Assembly: GCF_017874625.1 (NCBI RefSeq) | Contig: NZ_JAGIKZ010000005.1 | Span: 119,702 to 183,701 of the forward strand | DNA length: 64,000 nucleotides | From: Cytobacillus eiseniae | GTDB lineage: Bacteria; Bacillota; Bacilli; Bacillales; Cytobacillaceae | Direction of reading: 5' to 3' | In this document: positions 10,343-20,029 of the stretch, one piece after another | Numbering within the stretch: the first letter of the stretch is position 1 | Layout of the letters: the number at the start of each line of letters is the position of its first letter | Notes under the pieces: generated by a model | The model's input: the letters and a program-made list of their open reading frames with translations, nothing else | Told to the model about the DNA's origin: nothing | Databases searched by the model: none | Made by a program: the position numbers and the translations under genes

Positions 10343-10576
10343 TTACTCCTCCTCAGCAACGATAAAATTTTCTTTTCGTCCATCTTCAGTCAAAATTTGT
10401 GTTAATTGACTTTCAACATTTTTTAATTTATCATGGCAAAGCTTTGATAACTCCATGCCTTCTTTATAAATCGAAATTGCTTCTTCAAGAGGGACGTCCC
10501 CTTCTTCAAGTTTTTCTACAATCTCTTCCAATTGTTCCATCGCTGCTTCAAATGTTAGCTTTTGTTCCGAAGACAT
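10343..10576 (-). CDS. xseB: Exonuclease VII small subunit
   Basis: XseB is the small helical subunit that assembles in many copies with XseA to form exonuclease VII, which degrades single-stranded DNA. The ATG at 10576 ([10 protein letters not shown]) follows a GGGGAG site. An ATG 33 nt upstream has no ribosome site and lies in the xseA end. The resulting 77-residue protein is acidic, with the typical [20 protein letters not shown] segment and YKEGMEL. Confidence 0.95.
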   Translation of the reverse strand: MSSEQKLTFEAAMEQLEEIVEKLEEGDVPLEEAISIYKEGMELSKLCHDKLKNVESQLTQILTEDGRKENFIVAEEE

Positions 10577-10581
10577 CTTAA

Positions 10582-11922
10582 TCACTCCCCAATTTCTTTT
10601 ACAACGCAATTGATCATTCCGTCTGATACTTTTACTTTTATATTGTCATTTTGTTTAATTTGGCTTACTGTTTTAATTAATTTTCCATCATCTGAATAGA
10701 CAATGCTGTATCCCCTATCCATAATTTTCAAAGGACTTAATGCTTCTAAAGTTAGTAACAAGTGAGAAAAGTCCTTCTCCTTAGAAGAGAGGATTGAAGT
10801 AATTACTCGATTCAACCTTTGTTCCATTTTTATTTGCCCAGCTTTTGCAACCATAAGCTGTTCATCTGGATGATTTCTTTTCATCCTCTTTTGTATTGCT
10901 TCTAGTTGGTCAGTCTTTCTGTCAATAAGCTTACTTGCCCCACGATGAAGCTGCTCTGTCCATTTATCAGCCTGCTCTAATCTTTGTTCATACAATTTTT
11001 GTGGGTATCGAAAGGCATAAGAACGTTGGATACGTGAAAGTCGATTATTTTGTATATTTATTTGTTCTTTTACAGCTCGAACCAATCGGGATTGCCGATT
11101 ATAGATTCTTTCTGATAAATCTTCAATATGTGGTACTGCCAGCTCAGCTGCTCCCGTAGGCGTTGGCGCTCTTAAGTCAGCAACAAAGTCAGCAATTGTA
11201 AAGTCTGTTTCATGTCCGACCGCAGAAATAATCGGGATGTGTGATTGAAAGATTGAATTCGCAACAATTTCCTCATTAAATGCCCAAAGTTCTTCGATTG
11301 AGCCACCGCCACGTCCAATAATGAGTACATCTGCTTCACTAGAATCATTGGCCATTTGAATTGCCTTCACAATCGATAATTTAGCTTGATCCCCTTGAAC
11401 AACTGCAGGATAAATTAGAATATTAGCAACTGGAAAACGCCTTTTTATCGTTGATAAAATATCTCTAATTGCAGCACCGGTTGGTGACGTAATCACACCC
11501 ACTGTTCGCGGAAATTTTGGAATGGGCTTCTTGTGTTCACTTGAAAACAAGCCATTCTTTTCTAGCTTTTCCTTCAGTTGTTCAAATGCTAAGTATAAAT
11601 CACCGATCCCATCTGGCTGCATTTCTTTAATATAAATTTGATATTGACCACTTGGTTCATATACAGTAAGGTCACCTCTAATCAATATCTTCATTCCATT
11701 TTCAGGAATAAACTTCATTGACTGATTATAACGAGAGAACATAACTGCAAGGATACGCGCCTTTTCATCTTTTAAAGTGAAATACATATGCCCACTTGAA
11801 TGCTGCTTAAAATTCGATATTTCACCCTTTACCATGACATCCTGTAAATGGGGATCTGCATCAAATTTTCTTTTTATGTATTTTGTAAGTGCATGAACTG
11901 TTAAATAGCGCTGTTCATTCAT
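10582..11922 (-). CDS. xseA: Exonuclease VII large subunit
   Basis: XseA is the catalytic subunit of exonuclease VII, which digests single-stranded DNA from both ends to short oligonucleotides during repair. The 446-residue protein begins with an OB-fold nucleic-acid-binding domain (residues 1-110, [20 protein letters not shown]). It continues with the catalytic domain containing [30 protein letters not shown] and [17 protein letters not shown]. The C-terminal half is coiled-coil. The stop lies 5 nt before xseB. Confidence 0.97.
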   Translation of the reverse strand: MNEQRYLTVHALTKYIKRKFDADPHLQDVMVKGEISNFKQHSSGHMYFTLKDEKARILAVMFSRYNQSMKFIPENGMKILIRGDLTVYEPSGQYQIYIKEMQPDGIGDLYLAFEQLKEKLEKNGLFSSEHKKPIPKFPRTVGVITSPTGAAIRDILSTIKRRFPVANILIYPAVVQGDQAKLSIVKAIQMANDSSEADVLIIGRGGGSIEELWAFNEEIVANSIFQSHIPIISAVGHETDFTIADFVADLRAPTPTGAAELAVPHIEDLSERIYNRQSRLVRAVKEQINIQNNRLSRIQRSYAFRYPQKLYEQRLEQADKWTEQLHRGASKLIDRKTDQLEAIQKRMKRNHPDEQLMVAKAGQIKMEQRLNRVITSILSSKEKDFSHLLLTLEALSPLKIMDRGYSIVYSDDGKLIKTVSQIKQNDNIKVKVSDGMINCVVKEIGE

Positions 11923-12088
11923 AAACAGTCTCCCCTTTAATAAAGTGAAACTACAATCAGTGGGTGTTCCTTTATTTCACTGAATGTTCGAACCAATCGT
12001 GATTTATATGCTGTTACATTTTATTTTGTGTTCAACCTATTTAAACTTCCTTTGGTATATTCTTACAACATAATCATTTGTCAAATAA

Positions 12089-12180
12089 AACTGCCCTTTC
12101 ATTATAAAGATTGTCCTTCCTTTCGTCATGTGGAATGATTCAGGAGCAAACAATCTCTCGTAAAATAATGAAAAGGCAGT
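12089..12180 (-). terminator. Large-loop hairpin downstream of folD
   Basis: CTGCCCTTTCATTAT (about 12090-12104) pairs, with one mismatch, with ATAATGAAAAGGCAG (about 12164-12178) across a loop near 60 nt. On the minus strand the far arm is followed by TTTTATTT. This could terminate folD, but the large loop makes it less certain than the other terminators here. Confidence 0.4.
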
Positions 12181-12192
12181 GGATTCATTTTA

Positions 12193-13065
12193 TTATTTTT
12201 GCACTGTTGTTGCTAGATTCTGAATTTTTTTTGCCGCTTTCAATGTATTAAACATTAGCATTATAATTGTCATCGGACCAACCCCACCTGGAACCGGGGT
12301 AATATAGCCTGCTACTTCCTTGACATTCTTAAAATCTACATCCCCGCAAAGTTTGCCTTCACTATTTCGATTCATTCCAACATCAATGACAATTGCTCCA
12401 TCCTTCACATGATCCTTTGTAATAATATTCACTTTACCAACAGCTGCTACAAGGATATCTGCTTGTCTAGTGAAAGCTTTTAAATCATTTGTTTTGGAAT
12501 GGCAGTATGTAACCGTTGCATTCTTATTAAGGAATAATTGACCTGCTGGCTTACCGACAATATTGCTACGTCCAACAATTACAACATGCTTCCCTGTAAT
12601 ATCTGCACCAATATAGTCAAGCATCTCCATTACTCCATATGGTGTACACGGAAGGAATGAATCCTGTCCAGTCATCATCCGGCCAATATTTACAGGATGG
12701 AAGCCATCGACATCTTTTTCTGGTGAAATCGTCTCAATGACCTTAATCTCATTAATATGATCGGGCAATGGCATCTGAACAAGGATTCCATGAATGGCAG
12801 GATCAATATTTAACTTGTTTACTTGATTTAATAAATCTTGTTCACTAACCGTATCAGGAAGCTCAATTAAGACAGAGTGCATCCCTAGCTCTTTACAAGT
12901 TCTTTCTTTATTCGAAACATATGTTTTTGAAGCTGGGTTATTGCCGACTAAGATAACAGCAAGTCCAGGAATAATGCCTATTTCTTTTAGCTTAGCAACT
13001 TCTTCATAAATCAAGGCTTTCTTTTGTCTAGCTATTTCTTTCCCATCAATCAATTTTTCCCCCAT
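12193..13065 (-). CDS. folD: Bifunctional methylenetetrahydrofolate dehydrogenase/cyclohydrolase
   Basis: FolD interconverts 5,10-methylene-THF, 5,10-methenyl-THF and 10-formyl-THF using NADP, feeding purine and formyl-methionine synthesis. The 290-residue protein shows the catalytic region [13 protein letters not shown] (Tyr and Lys), the substrate loop [10 protein letters not shown], the motif [11 protein letters not shown], the NADP-binding [16 protein letters not shown] segment and the C-terminal [22 protein letters not shown] site precedes the ATG. It lies between nusB and xseA, as in B. subtilis. Confidence 0.97.
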   Translation of the reverse strand: MGEKLIDGKEIARQKKALIYEEVAKLKEIGIIPGLAVILVGNNPASKTYVSNKERTCKELGMHSVLIELPDTVSEQDLLNQVNKLNIDPAIHGILVQMPLPDHINEIKVIETISPEKDVDGFHPVNIGRMMTGQDSFLPCTPYGVMEMLDYIGADITGKHVVIVGRSNIVGKPAGQLFLNKNATVTYCHSKTNDLKAFTRQADILVAAVGKVNIITKDHVKDGAIVIDVGMNRNSEGKLCGDVDFKNVKEVAGYITPVPGGVGPMTIIMLMFNTLKAAKKIQNLATTVQK

Positions 13066-13112
13066 ATTAACTTCCTCCTAAATAATATTGAAAGGAACCG
13101 ATTGTCTGAAAT

Positions 13113-13502
13113 TTACAATTGTTGTTTAACCTTTGAAAGTACCCCGTTTATAAATTTACTTGATTGATCATCCCCATACAATTTGGCAATTTCAATTGCC
13201 TCATCAATTGCCGCATTCGCAGGGACATCGTCATGACAGAACTGCAGCTCATAAACGGCTAATCTAAGCAGATTTCGATCCACGGTTGCCAATCTATCAA
13301 TAGTCCAATTTGAAAGATGTTGCTTGATAGAAACATCAATGCTTTCTATATTTTCTAGCACTCCATTTACTAGCATGCTTAAATATGAATCATTTGGAGC
13401 ACCATCTAACACATGTTCAATCGCTGATTCTGGTTCTACCTGACTTACATCAATTTGAAACAAAGCTTGTAATGCCTTTTCTCTTGCTGTTCTTCTTTTC
13501 AT
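13113..13502 (-). CDS. nusB: Transcription antitermination factor NusB
   Basis: NusB binds boxA RNA with S10 to protect rRNA operons from Rho termination. The 129-residue all-helical protein begins MKRRTAREKALQALFQIDV and ends with the family's NAAIDEAIEIAKLYGDDQSSKFINGVL region. The gene is followed by folD after 47 nt. Upstream of it lie a dispersed repeat and the yqhY terminator, so it probably has its own promoter in the 13503-13700 stretch. Confidence 0.95.
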   Translation of the reverse strand: MKRRTAREKALQALFQIDVSQVEPESAIEHVLDGAPNDSYLSMLVNGVLENIESIDVSIKQHLSNWTIDRLATVDRNLLRLAVYELQFCHDDVPANAAIDEAIEIAKLYGDDQSSKFINGVLSKVKQQL

Positions 13503-13752
13503 CTATTCCATAACTCCTTTTACAGGGAAAATTTCTGGTCTATTCGTTAAAAAACATATATTAAATAATAGCATAAGTATACCGTATTCGTATCTTAAAC
13601 CATAATAAATCCCCTTGTAAAGACAATTACAAGTCTCAAAGTTAACTTTAGCAGGAAGCAACAACGTGAATCAACAGCATAAATCACAGTTTTGTGACTT
13701 TTATAAGACTGTTTTCGCAAACATTGTTGGTTATTAGGATAAAGATGGTAAA

Positions 13753-13948
13753 GGTTGATTTCCGCGCACGTGTGCTTCCTTTCCGCGGGGTAGTCCGCTT
13801 GAGCCTCCTCGGAGCATTCGCTCCAGCGTAAGTCTCAGCTGTCCTACGCATCTAAGCAGGACATTGAATAAACATCCTGAATAGACACCACACAAAGGAA
13901 ATGCGATAGCATTTTCGAGGAGTCTCGCACCTTCCGCTCCAATCAACC
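13753..13948. repeat. Dispersed ~190-bp repeat, copy C
   Basis: Third copy of the element at 830-1025, in the same orientation, with ends GGTTGATT (13753-13760) and AATCAACC (13941-13948). It fills most of the nusB-yqhY gap. A 70-codon open frame across it is considered spurious. Confidence 0.85.
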
Positions 13949-13999
13949 GACTTAGTTCGTTATAAACAAAAGCTCAGCACGCTATACTTACATACTTAA

Positions 14000-14036
14000 A
14001 AAAAGCCAAAGACTATTAACATGTCTTTGGCTTTTA
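14000..14036 (-). terminator. Terminator of the acc-yqhY operon
   Basis: AAAAGCCAAAGAC (14001-14013) pairs with GTCTTTGGCTTTT (14023-14035). It is followed by a seven-T run on the minus strand directly after the yqhY stop. Confidence 0.85.
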
Positions 14037-14041
14037 GCTCA

Positions 14042-14449
14042 TTACATCTCTTGCTCATGTTCAATTTCTTGCTTTTGGTTTTCAAATGTAATGCCGACAA
14101 TATGAATATTGATTTCCTGTGCTTCAAGTGCAGTCATATTCAATAAAGCCTGGCGAATATTATCTTGAATTTTCTGTGCTACAGTTGGAATGGATACACC
14201 AAATGTCATTAAGCAGTACACATCCACTTTAATGCCTTCCTCAGTTAAGTCAACCTTTACACCTTTGCCGTGATTTTTCTTTCCTAGACGTTCAACAACA
14301 CCTGAAGCAAAGTTCCCCCGCATTTGGGCAACTCCCTCAACTTCTGATGCAGCGATACCCGCAATCACTTCAATTACTTCAGGTGCGATTTCAACCTTCC
14401 CAAGGCCAGAATTTTCTTTATTCATTTCTAAAATATTATTTTCGCTCAT
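14042..14449 (-). CDS. yqhY: Asp23/Gls24 family protein YqhY
   Basis: This small cytosolic protein of the Asp23/Gls24 family is linked in Bacillus to the neighbouring acetyl-CoA carboxylase genes. The 135-residue sequence holds the family core: VEIAPEVIEVIAGIAASEVEGV near residues 18-40, then GKGVKVDL, VDVYCLMTFGVSIPTVAQKIQDNI and VNIHIVGI-type repeats. It lies 56 nt downstream of accC, before a strong terminator, so accB-accC-yqhY looks like one operon. The biochemical role of the family is not settled. Confidence 0.92.
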   Translation of the reverse strand: MSENNILEMNKENSGLGKVEIAPEVIEVIAGIAASEVEGVAQMRGNFASGVVERLGKKNHGKGVKVDLTEEGIKVDVYCLMTFGVSIPTVAQKIQDNIRQALLNMTALEAQEINIHIVGITFENQKQEIEHEQEM

Positions 14450-14505
14450 TTTGCACCTCCAAATTTACTCAAGTAATAGCTACCTATTCCTTCATCTCTA
14501 TTGTA

Positions 14506-15852
14506 TTAAATAACCTCATACATTTCCAAAAATTTTGTATTAAACTGTCCATCTACAAACTTCTCATGACTTAATAGTTTTAAATGGAATGGAATGGTCG
14601 TATGGATCCCTTCAATCACAAATTCACTCAATGCCCGTTTCATTCTAGAAATTGCCTCTTCTCTCGTATGACCATGTGTGATTACTTTGGCAATCATGGA
14701 ATCATAGTATGGAGGAATTGTATAACCTGGGTATGCAGCAGAATCTACACGAACACCATAACCACCTGGTGGGAGATACATTGTAATCTTTCCTGCAGAT
14801 GGCATAAAGTTTTTCTCTGGATTTTCTGCATTGATCCGGCATTCAATCGACCAGCCGCTAAAGCTTATGTCATCTTGGGAAATATTCAGTTTCTCCCCAG
14901 ACGCGACTTTAATTTGTTCTTTAATTAAATCGATCCCCGTAACCATTTCTGTAACGGGATGCTCCACTTGTATACGAGTATTCATTTCCATGAAATAGAA
15001 TTTACGTTCATTGTAGTCATAAATAAATTCGATTGTGCCTGCTCCCGAATAATCAACTGCTTTCGCTGCTTTAACTGCCGCTTTTCCCATTTGTTCTCTA
15101 GTTTCACTATCTAATGCAGGAGATGGAGTTTCCTCAAGTAGTTTTTGCAATCGTCTCTGAATGGAACAATCTCTTTCACCGAGATGAACCACATTTCCAA
15201 ATGTATCAGCAAGCACTTGAATTTCAACATGACGGAAATCCTCGATATATTTTTCAATGTATACACCAGGGTTTCCAAATGCAGTTAATGCTTCCTGTTG
15301 GGTAATATTAATTCCTTTAACAAGCTCCGCTTCATTGCGTGCGACACGAATTCCTTTACCGCCGCCTCCAGCAGTTGCTTTAATGATTACGGGGTAGCTG
15401 ATCTTATTCGCTAGCTCAATTGCTTCTTCCGCATTTTTAATAATACCATTAGAACCAGGTACAATGGGAACATTCGCCTCTTTCATTGTTTCTCTAGCAA
15501 TATCCTTTGTTCCCATCTTCGTAATTGCTTCTGGTGTCGGTCCAACAAAGATAATATTGCATTCACGACATAGCTCAGCAAAATCTGCATTTTCCGCTAA
15601 AAACCCATATCCAGGATGAATGGCGTCACAGCCAGTTAATTTAGCAACACTAATAATATTCGTGAAATTTAAATAACTATCTTTTGATGAGGTTGGGCCA
15701 ATACAATAAGCTTCATCAGCAATCTGGACGTGAAGTGATTCTTTATCTGCTTCAGAATAAACAGCAACCGATTCAATGTCCATTTCTCGACAAGCACGAA
15801 TAATGCGAACAGCGATTTCTCCTCTATTTGCAATTAACAGTTTTTTTATCAT
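14506..15852 (-). CDS. accC: Acetyl-CoA carboxylase, biotin carboxylase subunit
   Basis: AccC carboxylates the biotin on AccB using ATP and bicarbonate, the first half of malonyl-CoA synthesis. The 448-residue ATP-grasp protein begins [20 protein letters not shown]. It contains the glycine-rich ATP loop [14 protein letters not shown], the [12 protein letters not shown] motif, and [22 protein letters not shown] with its metal and catalytic residues. It is 15 nt downstream of accB. Confidence 0.97.
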   Translation of the reverse strand: MIKKLLIANRGEIAVRIIRACREMDIESVAVYSEADKESLHVQIADEAYCIGPTSSKDSYLNFTNIISVAKLTGCDAIHPGYGFLAENADFAELCRECNIIFVGPTPEAITKMGTKDIARETMKEANVPIVPGSNGIIKNAEEAIELANKISYPVIIKATAGGGGKGIRVARNEAELVKGINITQQEALTAFGNPGVYIEKYIEDFRHVEIQVLADTFGNVVHLGERDCSIQRRLQKLLEETPSPALDSETREQMGKAAVKAAKAVDYSGAGTIEFIYDYNERKFYFMEMNTRIQVEHPVTEMVTGIDLIKEQIKVASGEKLNISQDDISFSGWSIECRINAENPEKNFMPSAGKITMYLPPGGYGVRVDSAAYPGYTIPPYYDSMIAKVITHGHTREEAISRMKRALSEFVIEGIHTTIPFHLKLLSHEKFVDGQFNTKFLEMYEVI

Positions 15853-15867
15853 CCTGTTATCGCTCCC

Positions 15868-16356
15868 TTATTCAGGTCTCACTAAAAATAATGGCTGCCC
15901 GTATTCAACTAATTGTCCGTCACGAACTAATACTTCTACAATTTCCCCATTAATCTCAGCTTCAATTTCATTAAATAGCTTCATTGCTTCAACAATACAT
16001 ACAATTGAATCCTTTGACACTCTTGATCCTACATTCACATAGGCATCTACATCTGGTGAAGATGCTTGATAGAAGGTCCCCACCATCGGTGAAGTAATTT
16101 TATGTAGATTTTCTGCTTCTGTAACCGTTTCTTTAGCTACTGGCTCAGCAGCCACTTCTTGTTTAACTGGCGCAGGCTGTACAGATACTGGTGCTTGTAC
16201 CTCTTGAAGTACATTTTTTGCAGGCTGTACCACTACTGCTTCCGCTGTTTTCTTTTTCATTTTAATCTTAGATCCGTCTTGCTCATATACAAACTCATCA
16301 ATAGTTGATTGATCAACAAGCTTAATCAATTCACGAATTTCCTGTATTTTTAACAT
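15868..16356 (-). CDS. accB: Acetyl-CoA carboxylase, biotin carboxyl carrier protein
   Basis: AccB carries the biotin that shuttles CO2 between the biotin carboxylase and carboxyltransferase. The ATG at 16356 ([15 protein letters not shown]) follows an AAGGGGTG site, giving 162 aa; an ATG 21 nt upstream lacks one. An N-terminal helical segment and a Pro/Ala/Val-rich linker (residues 50-85) precede the biotinyl domain, where biotin attaches at Lys in [13 protein letters not shown]. This is the first gene of accB-accC-yqhY. Confidence 0.97.
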   Translation of the reverse strand: MLKIQEIRELIKLVDQSTIDEFVYEQDGSKIKMKKKTAEAVVVQPAKNVLQEVQAPVSVQPAPVKQEVAAEPVAKETVTEAENLHKITSPMVGTFYQASSPDVDAYVNVGSRVSKDSIVCIVEAMKLFNEIEAEINGEIVEVLVRDGQLVEYGQPLFLVRPE

Positions 16357-16629
16357 TTTGGCACCCCTTGTTTTCAAGTTACGCTAATTTCAACTGGTAT
16401 TTCAGTCAAATTAACTTGATGACTAAATTATGACTAGCTACTAATATCATACGATAAAAGCTAATATGAATTCAATATAGGATTATCAACTGACTATAAT
16501 ATTTTCTTTTCCCTTTTAAAAGCCCATTTTCCTAATTTTATAATTTTTTCGATAAGTTATAGAGGAATATTAAATAAAAAGAGCGAATTACTCATTCAAA
16601 AGAACTAGTGCTGAGAGGAAGAATAGGAA

Positions 16630-18111
16630 ATGAAAACGATTGAAGAAATTAAAAAAGAGGATTTAAATAGGAAGAATTCCTTAGTAGTGAAGGCGACCCT
16701 TTTATGTGTTATCCTTGCTGCACTTGTTGACATAGCAATGAAAAAGGATGTAGCCGTTATTTTATCCATCATCATCGCAGGCGGCATTGGGGTAGCCATT
16801 GTCGCAGCCATGCATTATTTTAAGAAAGCGACTACATTGATTCCATATGTAGCTATTATTCTAGTATCAAGCGTTATGTATATCATTATGGAAAATAGTG
16901 TTTCTCCAACAGCCTATTTTCTATTATTCTTCATTCTAGGATTGGCCGTCATCTATATGCAACGAAAACTCTTATGGCTCTCGTCTGCCCTTGGATTGAT
17001 TATTATTACAGTATTTACTTTTATTCATCAAACCCAATTATCATTAGAACTGAAAAATTATGTAACGATCTATTTGCTCTTTATCCTCGTCACCATTTTA
17101 CTAAACTTTCAGCTTGCTTTAGCAAATAAGCTTTCAGAAAATATCGTTTCTGCACAAAACGAATCTAAATTATTATTGGAACATAATTTGAATATGAAAA
17201 ACACGGTGACTCAAAGCACGGCTAGCATTTCGTCCCTTATGGAGAATGTCAAACACAGAAGTGAGGAAAATCTTCAGTCCGCACTTGAAATGAAGGACTC
17301 TGTTGCCGAAATTTCAGCCGGCATTCAAACACAAACAGATGTAATAATTGACATTACTCATTCAATTGAAAAAACAAACCAGCTTGCAGAGAATACGAGC
17401 AAACTAGCAGATAAACTTCATGAAGATGCAAAAATGGCAGAAAAAGTCACAAATGAAGGGGATTTACTCATAACAAAACTGAAAGATGATATCTCACTTT
17501 CGTTCACCGAAATGGAGCAAGTGAATAATCATATCATTTCTTTATCAAGTCTAATCGAACAAACAGCCCAATCCGCCGCTGCCATACAAGATATTGCTAA
17601 TCAGACAAATCTCCTTGCTTTAAATGCATCCATAGAAGCCGCAAGAGCTGGAGATAGTGGAAAAGGGTTTGCTGTTGTTGCTGAAGAAGTCCGGAAACTT
17701 GCAGATATTTCAAGAAAAACAGCTTCGCAAATAACAGAGAACTTGCATCTTGTCATCAATGATACCGATAGAACAAAAAACACCATTCATCTGACTGGTG
17801 AAAAACTGACAAATAATCTAATGCTTGCAGCTGAGACGAAGGAAGTCTTTCAAAAGATTTTTCAAACATTTACCCAGCTCAAGGAAGATATTACATTATC
17901 TGATTCTTGGACAAAACAAATCTATCATTCCTCGAAAAATATCGGAGAATCTATTGATGAATTCAGTTCTGTTATTGAAGAAGCAAGTGCATCATTACAA
18001 GAGATCGCATCCACCGTTAGTTTGCAAACAGAGCATCATGAACATTTATTCCAATCAGTTACTAATGCTTCTGATTCGATGGAGAATTTAATGGAATTAC
18101 AACAGAAATAG
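16630..18111 (+). CDS. Membrane methyl-accepting chemotaxis protein
   Basis: The 493-residue protein has about six hydrophobic segments in residues 20-175 with very short loops, so there is no large extracellular sensor domain and no obvious HAMP. The cytoplasmic signalling domain follows: [15 protein letters not shown] region, then the hairpin tip [20 protein letters not shown] and [20 protein letters not shown]. It should pass signals to CheA/CheW. Sensing is probably through the membrane or indirect. It lies on the opposite strand between accB and spoIIIAH, which are neighbours in B. subtilis, so it is likely an insertion. The ligand is unknown. Confidence 0.9.
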   Translation: MKTIEEIKKEDLNRKNSLVVKATLLCVILAALVDIAMKKDVAVILSIIIAGGIGVAIVAAMHYFKKATTLIPYVAIILVSSVMYIIMENSVSPTAYFLLFFILGLAVIYMQRKLLWLSSALGLIIITVFTFIHQTQLSLELKNYVTIYLLFILVTILLNFQLALANKLSENIVSAQNESKLLLEHNLNMKNTVTQSTASISSLMENVKHRSEENLQSALEMKDSVAEISAGIQTQTDVIIDITHSIEKTNQLAENTSKLADKLHEDAKMAEKVTNEGDLLITKLKDDISLSFTEMEQVNNHIISLSSLIEQTAQSAAAIQDIANQTNLLALNASIEAARAGDSGKGFAVVAEEVRKLADISRKTASQITENLHLVINDTDRTKNTIHLTGEKLTNNLMLAAETKEVFQKIFQTFTQLKEDITLSDSWTKQIYHSSKNIGESIDEFSSVIEEASASLQEIASTVSLQTEHHEHLFQSVTNASDSMENLMELQQK

Positions 18112-18135
18112 CGAGGAAGCCTCCTCGCTATTTCT
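18108..18135 (+). terminator. Terminator of the chemoreceptor gene
   Basis: TAGCGAGGA (18109-18117) pairs with TCCTCGCTA (18122-18130), followed by TTTCTT. The stem includes the stop codon. Confidence 0.75.
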
Positions 18136-18164
18136 TATAAAAGTGAAATTCCCCTTCACTTTCC

Positions 18165-18716
18165 TTATTTCGGTTGGAATTCAACTGTGACTAATTGCAA
18201 ATCACCAATTTCATTTTTCACTTGGCGAATGATATCATTTGCAGCTGTACGAGAAAGTTCTTCTGCTTTCACTGTAACAAGCACATTTGACTCATCTGCA
18301 CGAACTAACACATCTTCATAGTTCATTGATCGAATAAGTGATTCTAAAACAGCCTCTTTATCAGCAAGTTCATTCAACTTATCAAATTCTTCCTTCGCTT
18401 CATTAATTTCCTCTGCTGGAAGATCTGTGCTGCCCATAACTGTTTGTAATTCTTCCTTCTTCATGCTGCGATCATCTTCTGATTGCATACGTAAAGCTGT
18501 AAACTTCTCATCACCTGCTGCATTTGTAATGATCGCCGTATCTTCATCCTCCACATCTGTTTGTGAGGCTTCTTCTTCATTTTGCATTTGTTCCTCCTGT
18601 TCTGGAGTAGCTAAGTCATTTCCTCTTTGTTCAGGTGAAGTGATATAATACACAGATAAGACGACAACTAAACTTAACATCGTTAACAACCATACTGTTT
18701 GCTTTTTTAATAACAT
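18165..18716 (-). CDS. spoIIIAH: Stage III sporulation protein SpoIIIAH
   Basis: SpoIIIAH is the mother-cell half of the channel joined to forespore SpoIIQ in the intermembrane space. The 183-residue protein has a short cytosolic start, one membrane helix at about residues 9-26 (VWLLTMLSLVVVLSVYYI), an acidic linker rich in Glu/Gln, then the ring-forming YscJ/FliF-like domain (EESNVLVTVKAEELSRTAAND region). It is shorter than the B. subtilis protein, mainly in the linker. It is the last gene of spoIIIAA-AH, 3 nt after spoIIIAG. Confidence 0.93.
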   Translation of the reverse strand: MLLKKQTVWLLTMLSLVVVLSVYYITSPEQRGNDLATPEQEEQMQNEEEASQTDVEDEDTAIITNAAGDEKFTALRMQSEDDRSMKKEELQTVMGSTDLPAEEINEAKEEFDKLNELADKEAVLESLIRSMNYEDVLVRADESNVLVTVKAEELSRTAANDIIRQVKNEIGDLQLVTVEFQPK

Positions 18717-18719
18717 TTA

Positions 18720-19394
18720 TTAATCCCCCTTAGTTTTCGTTTTTTTAGGCATTACTGAAATTCGGTGAGTTGGGACATCAAGCCCTCTTGATACGGCTTC
18801 AATAATCCAGCTTTTCACCTGAATATTGTCAGCACCTTTTGCAACAATGGCGACACCTCTAATTTTCGGTTTCTTCGTTTCTAAAATGATCGGCACTTCT
18901 TGTTCATTTTTTCTAATAATCACTAATTGCTCTTCCTTGGATTGATCTTCTACCTTCCGCTTTCCACCTTCTCGGTCGGTTTCATCCGTTGTTTGGATTT
19001 TACTCGTTGTGTTCTTCTCTAACACTTTTTGCTCAGTCGCATCCACATTCACAAGTACGGTGGCATCCTCTACTCCAACAATATCATCAAGAATCTCTTT
19101 TATTTGTGTCTCATAAGCTCGTTCATAATCAGCAATTTCATTATTTCCTTTTGGCTGTTCCTTTCCAAAAGCAGCAACATCCTCTTCATTCTTTGACTCC
19201 TCCTGATTATTAAAAACTGGCAAACTAGTATCAGAAGAGCGATCTTGAAAGAGAAGATTGCTAATGAGCATGATCGCGGCACCAAATAATAGAACTAACA
19301 ACAAATATTGATATTTCCCTGGCTTTTTATCCGACTGTTCATCCTTTGAAAGTAATTTTTTCAAAAATGATAGCGGTCCTTTTTCCTTATCCAT
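18720..19394 (-). CDS. spoIIIAG: Stage III sporulation protein SpoIIIAG
   Basis: SpoIIIAG forms a large ring in the mother-cell-derived membrane of the SpoIIIA-SpoIIQ channel. The 224-residue protein has one membrane helix around residues 30-48 (YLLLVLLFGAAIMLISNLLF). Its outer domain contains a VEDATVLVNVDATEQKV segment, a Glu/Lys-rich insert typical of SpoIIIAG, and the ring-building half ending PKIRGVAIVAKGADNIQVKS. Its start overlaps the end of spoIIIAF by 8 nt, implying coupled translation. Confidence 0.94.
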   Translation of the reverse strand: MDKEKGPLSFLKKLLSKDEQSDKKPGKYQYLLLVLLFGAAIMLISNLLFQDRSSDTSLPVFNNQEESKNEEDVAAFGKEQPKGNNEIADYERAYETQIKEILDDIVGVEDATVLVNVDATEQKVLEKNTTSKIQTTDETDREGGKRKVEDQSKEEQLVIIRKNEQEVPIILETKKPKIRGVAIVAKGADNIQVKSWIIEAVSRGLDVPTHRISVMPKKTKTKGD

Positions 19395-20016
19395 TCTTAT
19401 TCATCTTCCCCCCTTCTACTAGTACTTCAATCATGTTTACATCTACATTCAACTTTTGTGCGAATAGTGAAGCTACTTTCTCTGCTTCATTGCTTACTTG
19501 AATTGAAGGAAGAGTTTCTTCAGTATTAATTTCTACTTTTTTGATGACTTCTACAGCTTCAGCTTCTTCATCCTTATTCTTTACATAAATCATTACCTTT
19601 TGTAGGTTTTCAGGGAAATCACGCTGATCCTGTTCATCTACCTGAAATTTTATTTTCATAACTTCCAAATCGTACTGTTCCATCAACTCCTCTTCTACAT
19701 CCTTTTTCAATTGGACAGCCATTTCTTCTAAAATATATGCATGTTGGAATGCTTGTATTTCTTTTTTCTGCATTTCGATGGAATTTTCTAAACTTTCTCC
19801 TCCTGATGCTTCAATAGAAGGGATTGTAGCAAGTACTTCTTCAAAATCATTTGTAACTAATTTCAAAATCGGCGTTAAAATAATGGCAATAAGTAGAAGC
19901 CCTGTCACCATTTTGATATATTTTTGTAAATTTGAATTGGGAAGGAGCATATCAATGACTGTTGCCAATAGAACAAATAAAATGATATTCGTAATCCATT
20001 CTTTAATAAATTCCAA
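19387..20016 (-). CDS. spoIIIAF: Stage III sporulation protein SpoIIIAF
   Basis: SpoIIIAF is a membrane component of the SpoIIIA channel with a ring-building-like soluble domain. The 209-residue protein has two hydrophobic helices at about residues 10-27 and 36-53 (IKMVTGLLLIAIILTPILKL), followed by a soluble domain of about 150 residues. It lies between spoIIIAE and spoIIIAG, with overlap at its 3' end. Confidence 0.93.
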   Translation of the reverse strand: MEFIKEWITNIILFVLLATVIDMLLPNSNLQKYIKMVTGLLLIAIILTPILKLVTNDFEEVLATIPSIEASGGESLENSIEMQKKEIQAFQHAYILEEMAVQLKKDVEEELMEQYDLEVMKIKFQVDEQDQRDFPENLQKVMIYVKNKDEEAEAVEVIKKVEINTEETLPSIQVSNEAEKVASLFAQKLNVDVNMIEVLVEGGKMNKNG

Positions 20017-20029
20017 CTGGCTACACCTC

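Noticed and set aside
13734..13946. 70-codon minus-strand open frame
   Set aside because: It lies wholly in repeat copy C; a similar shadow frame occurs in copy D. It has no ribosome site.
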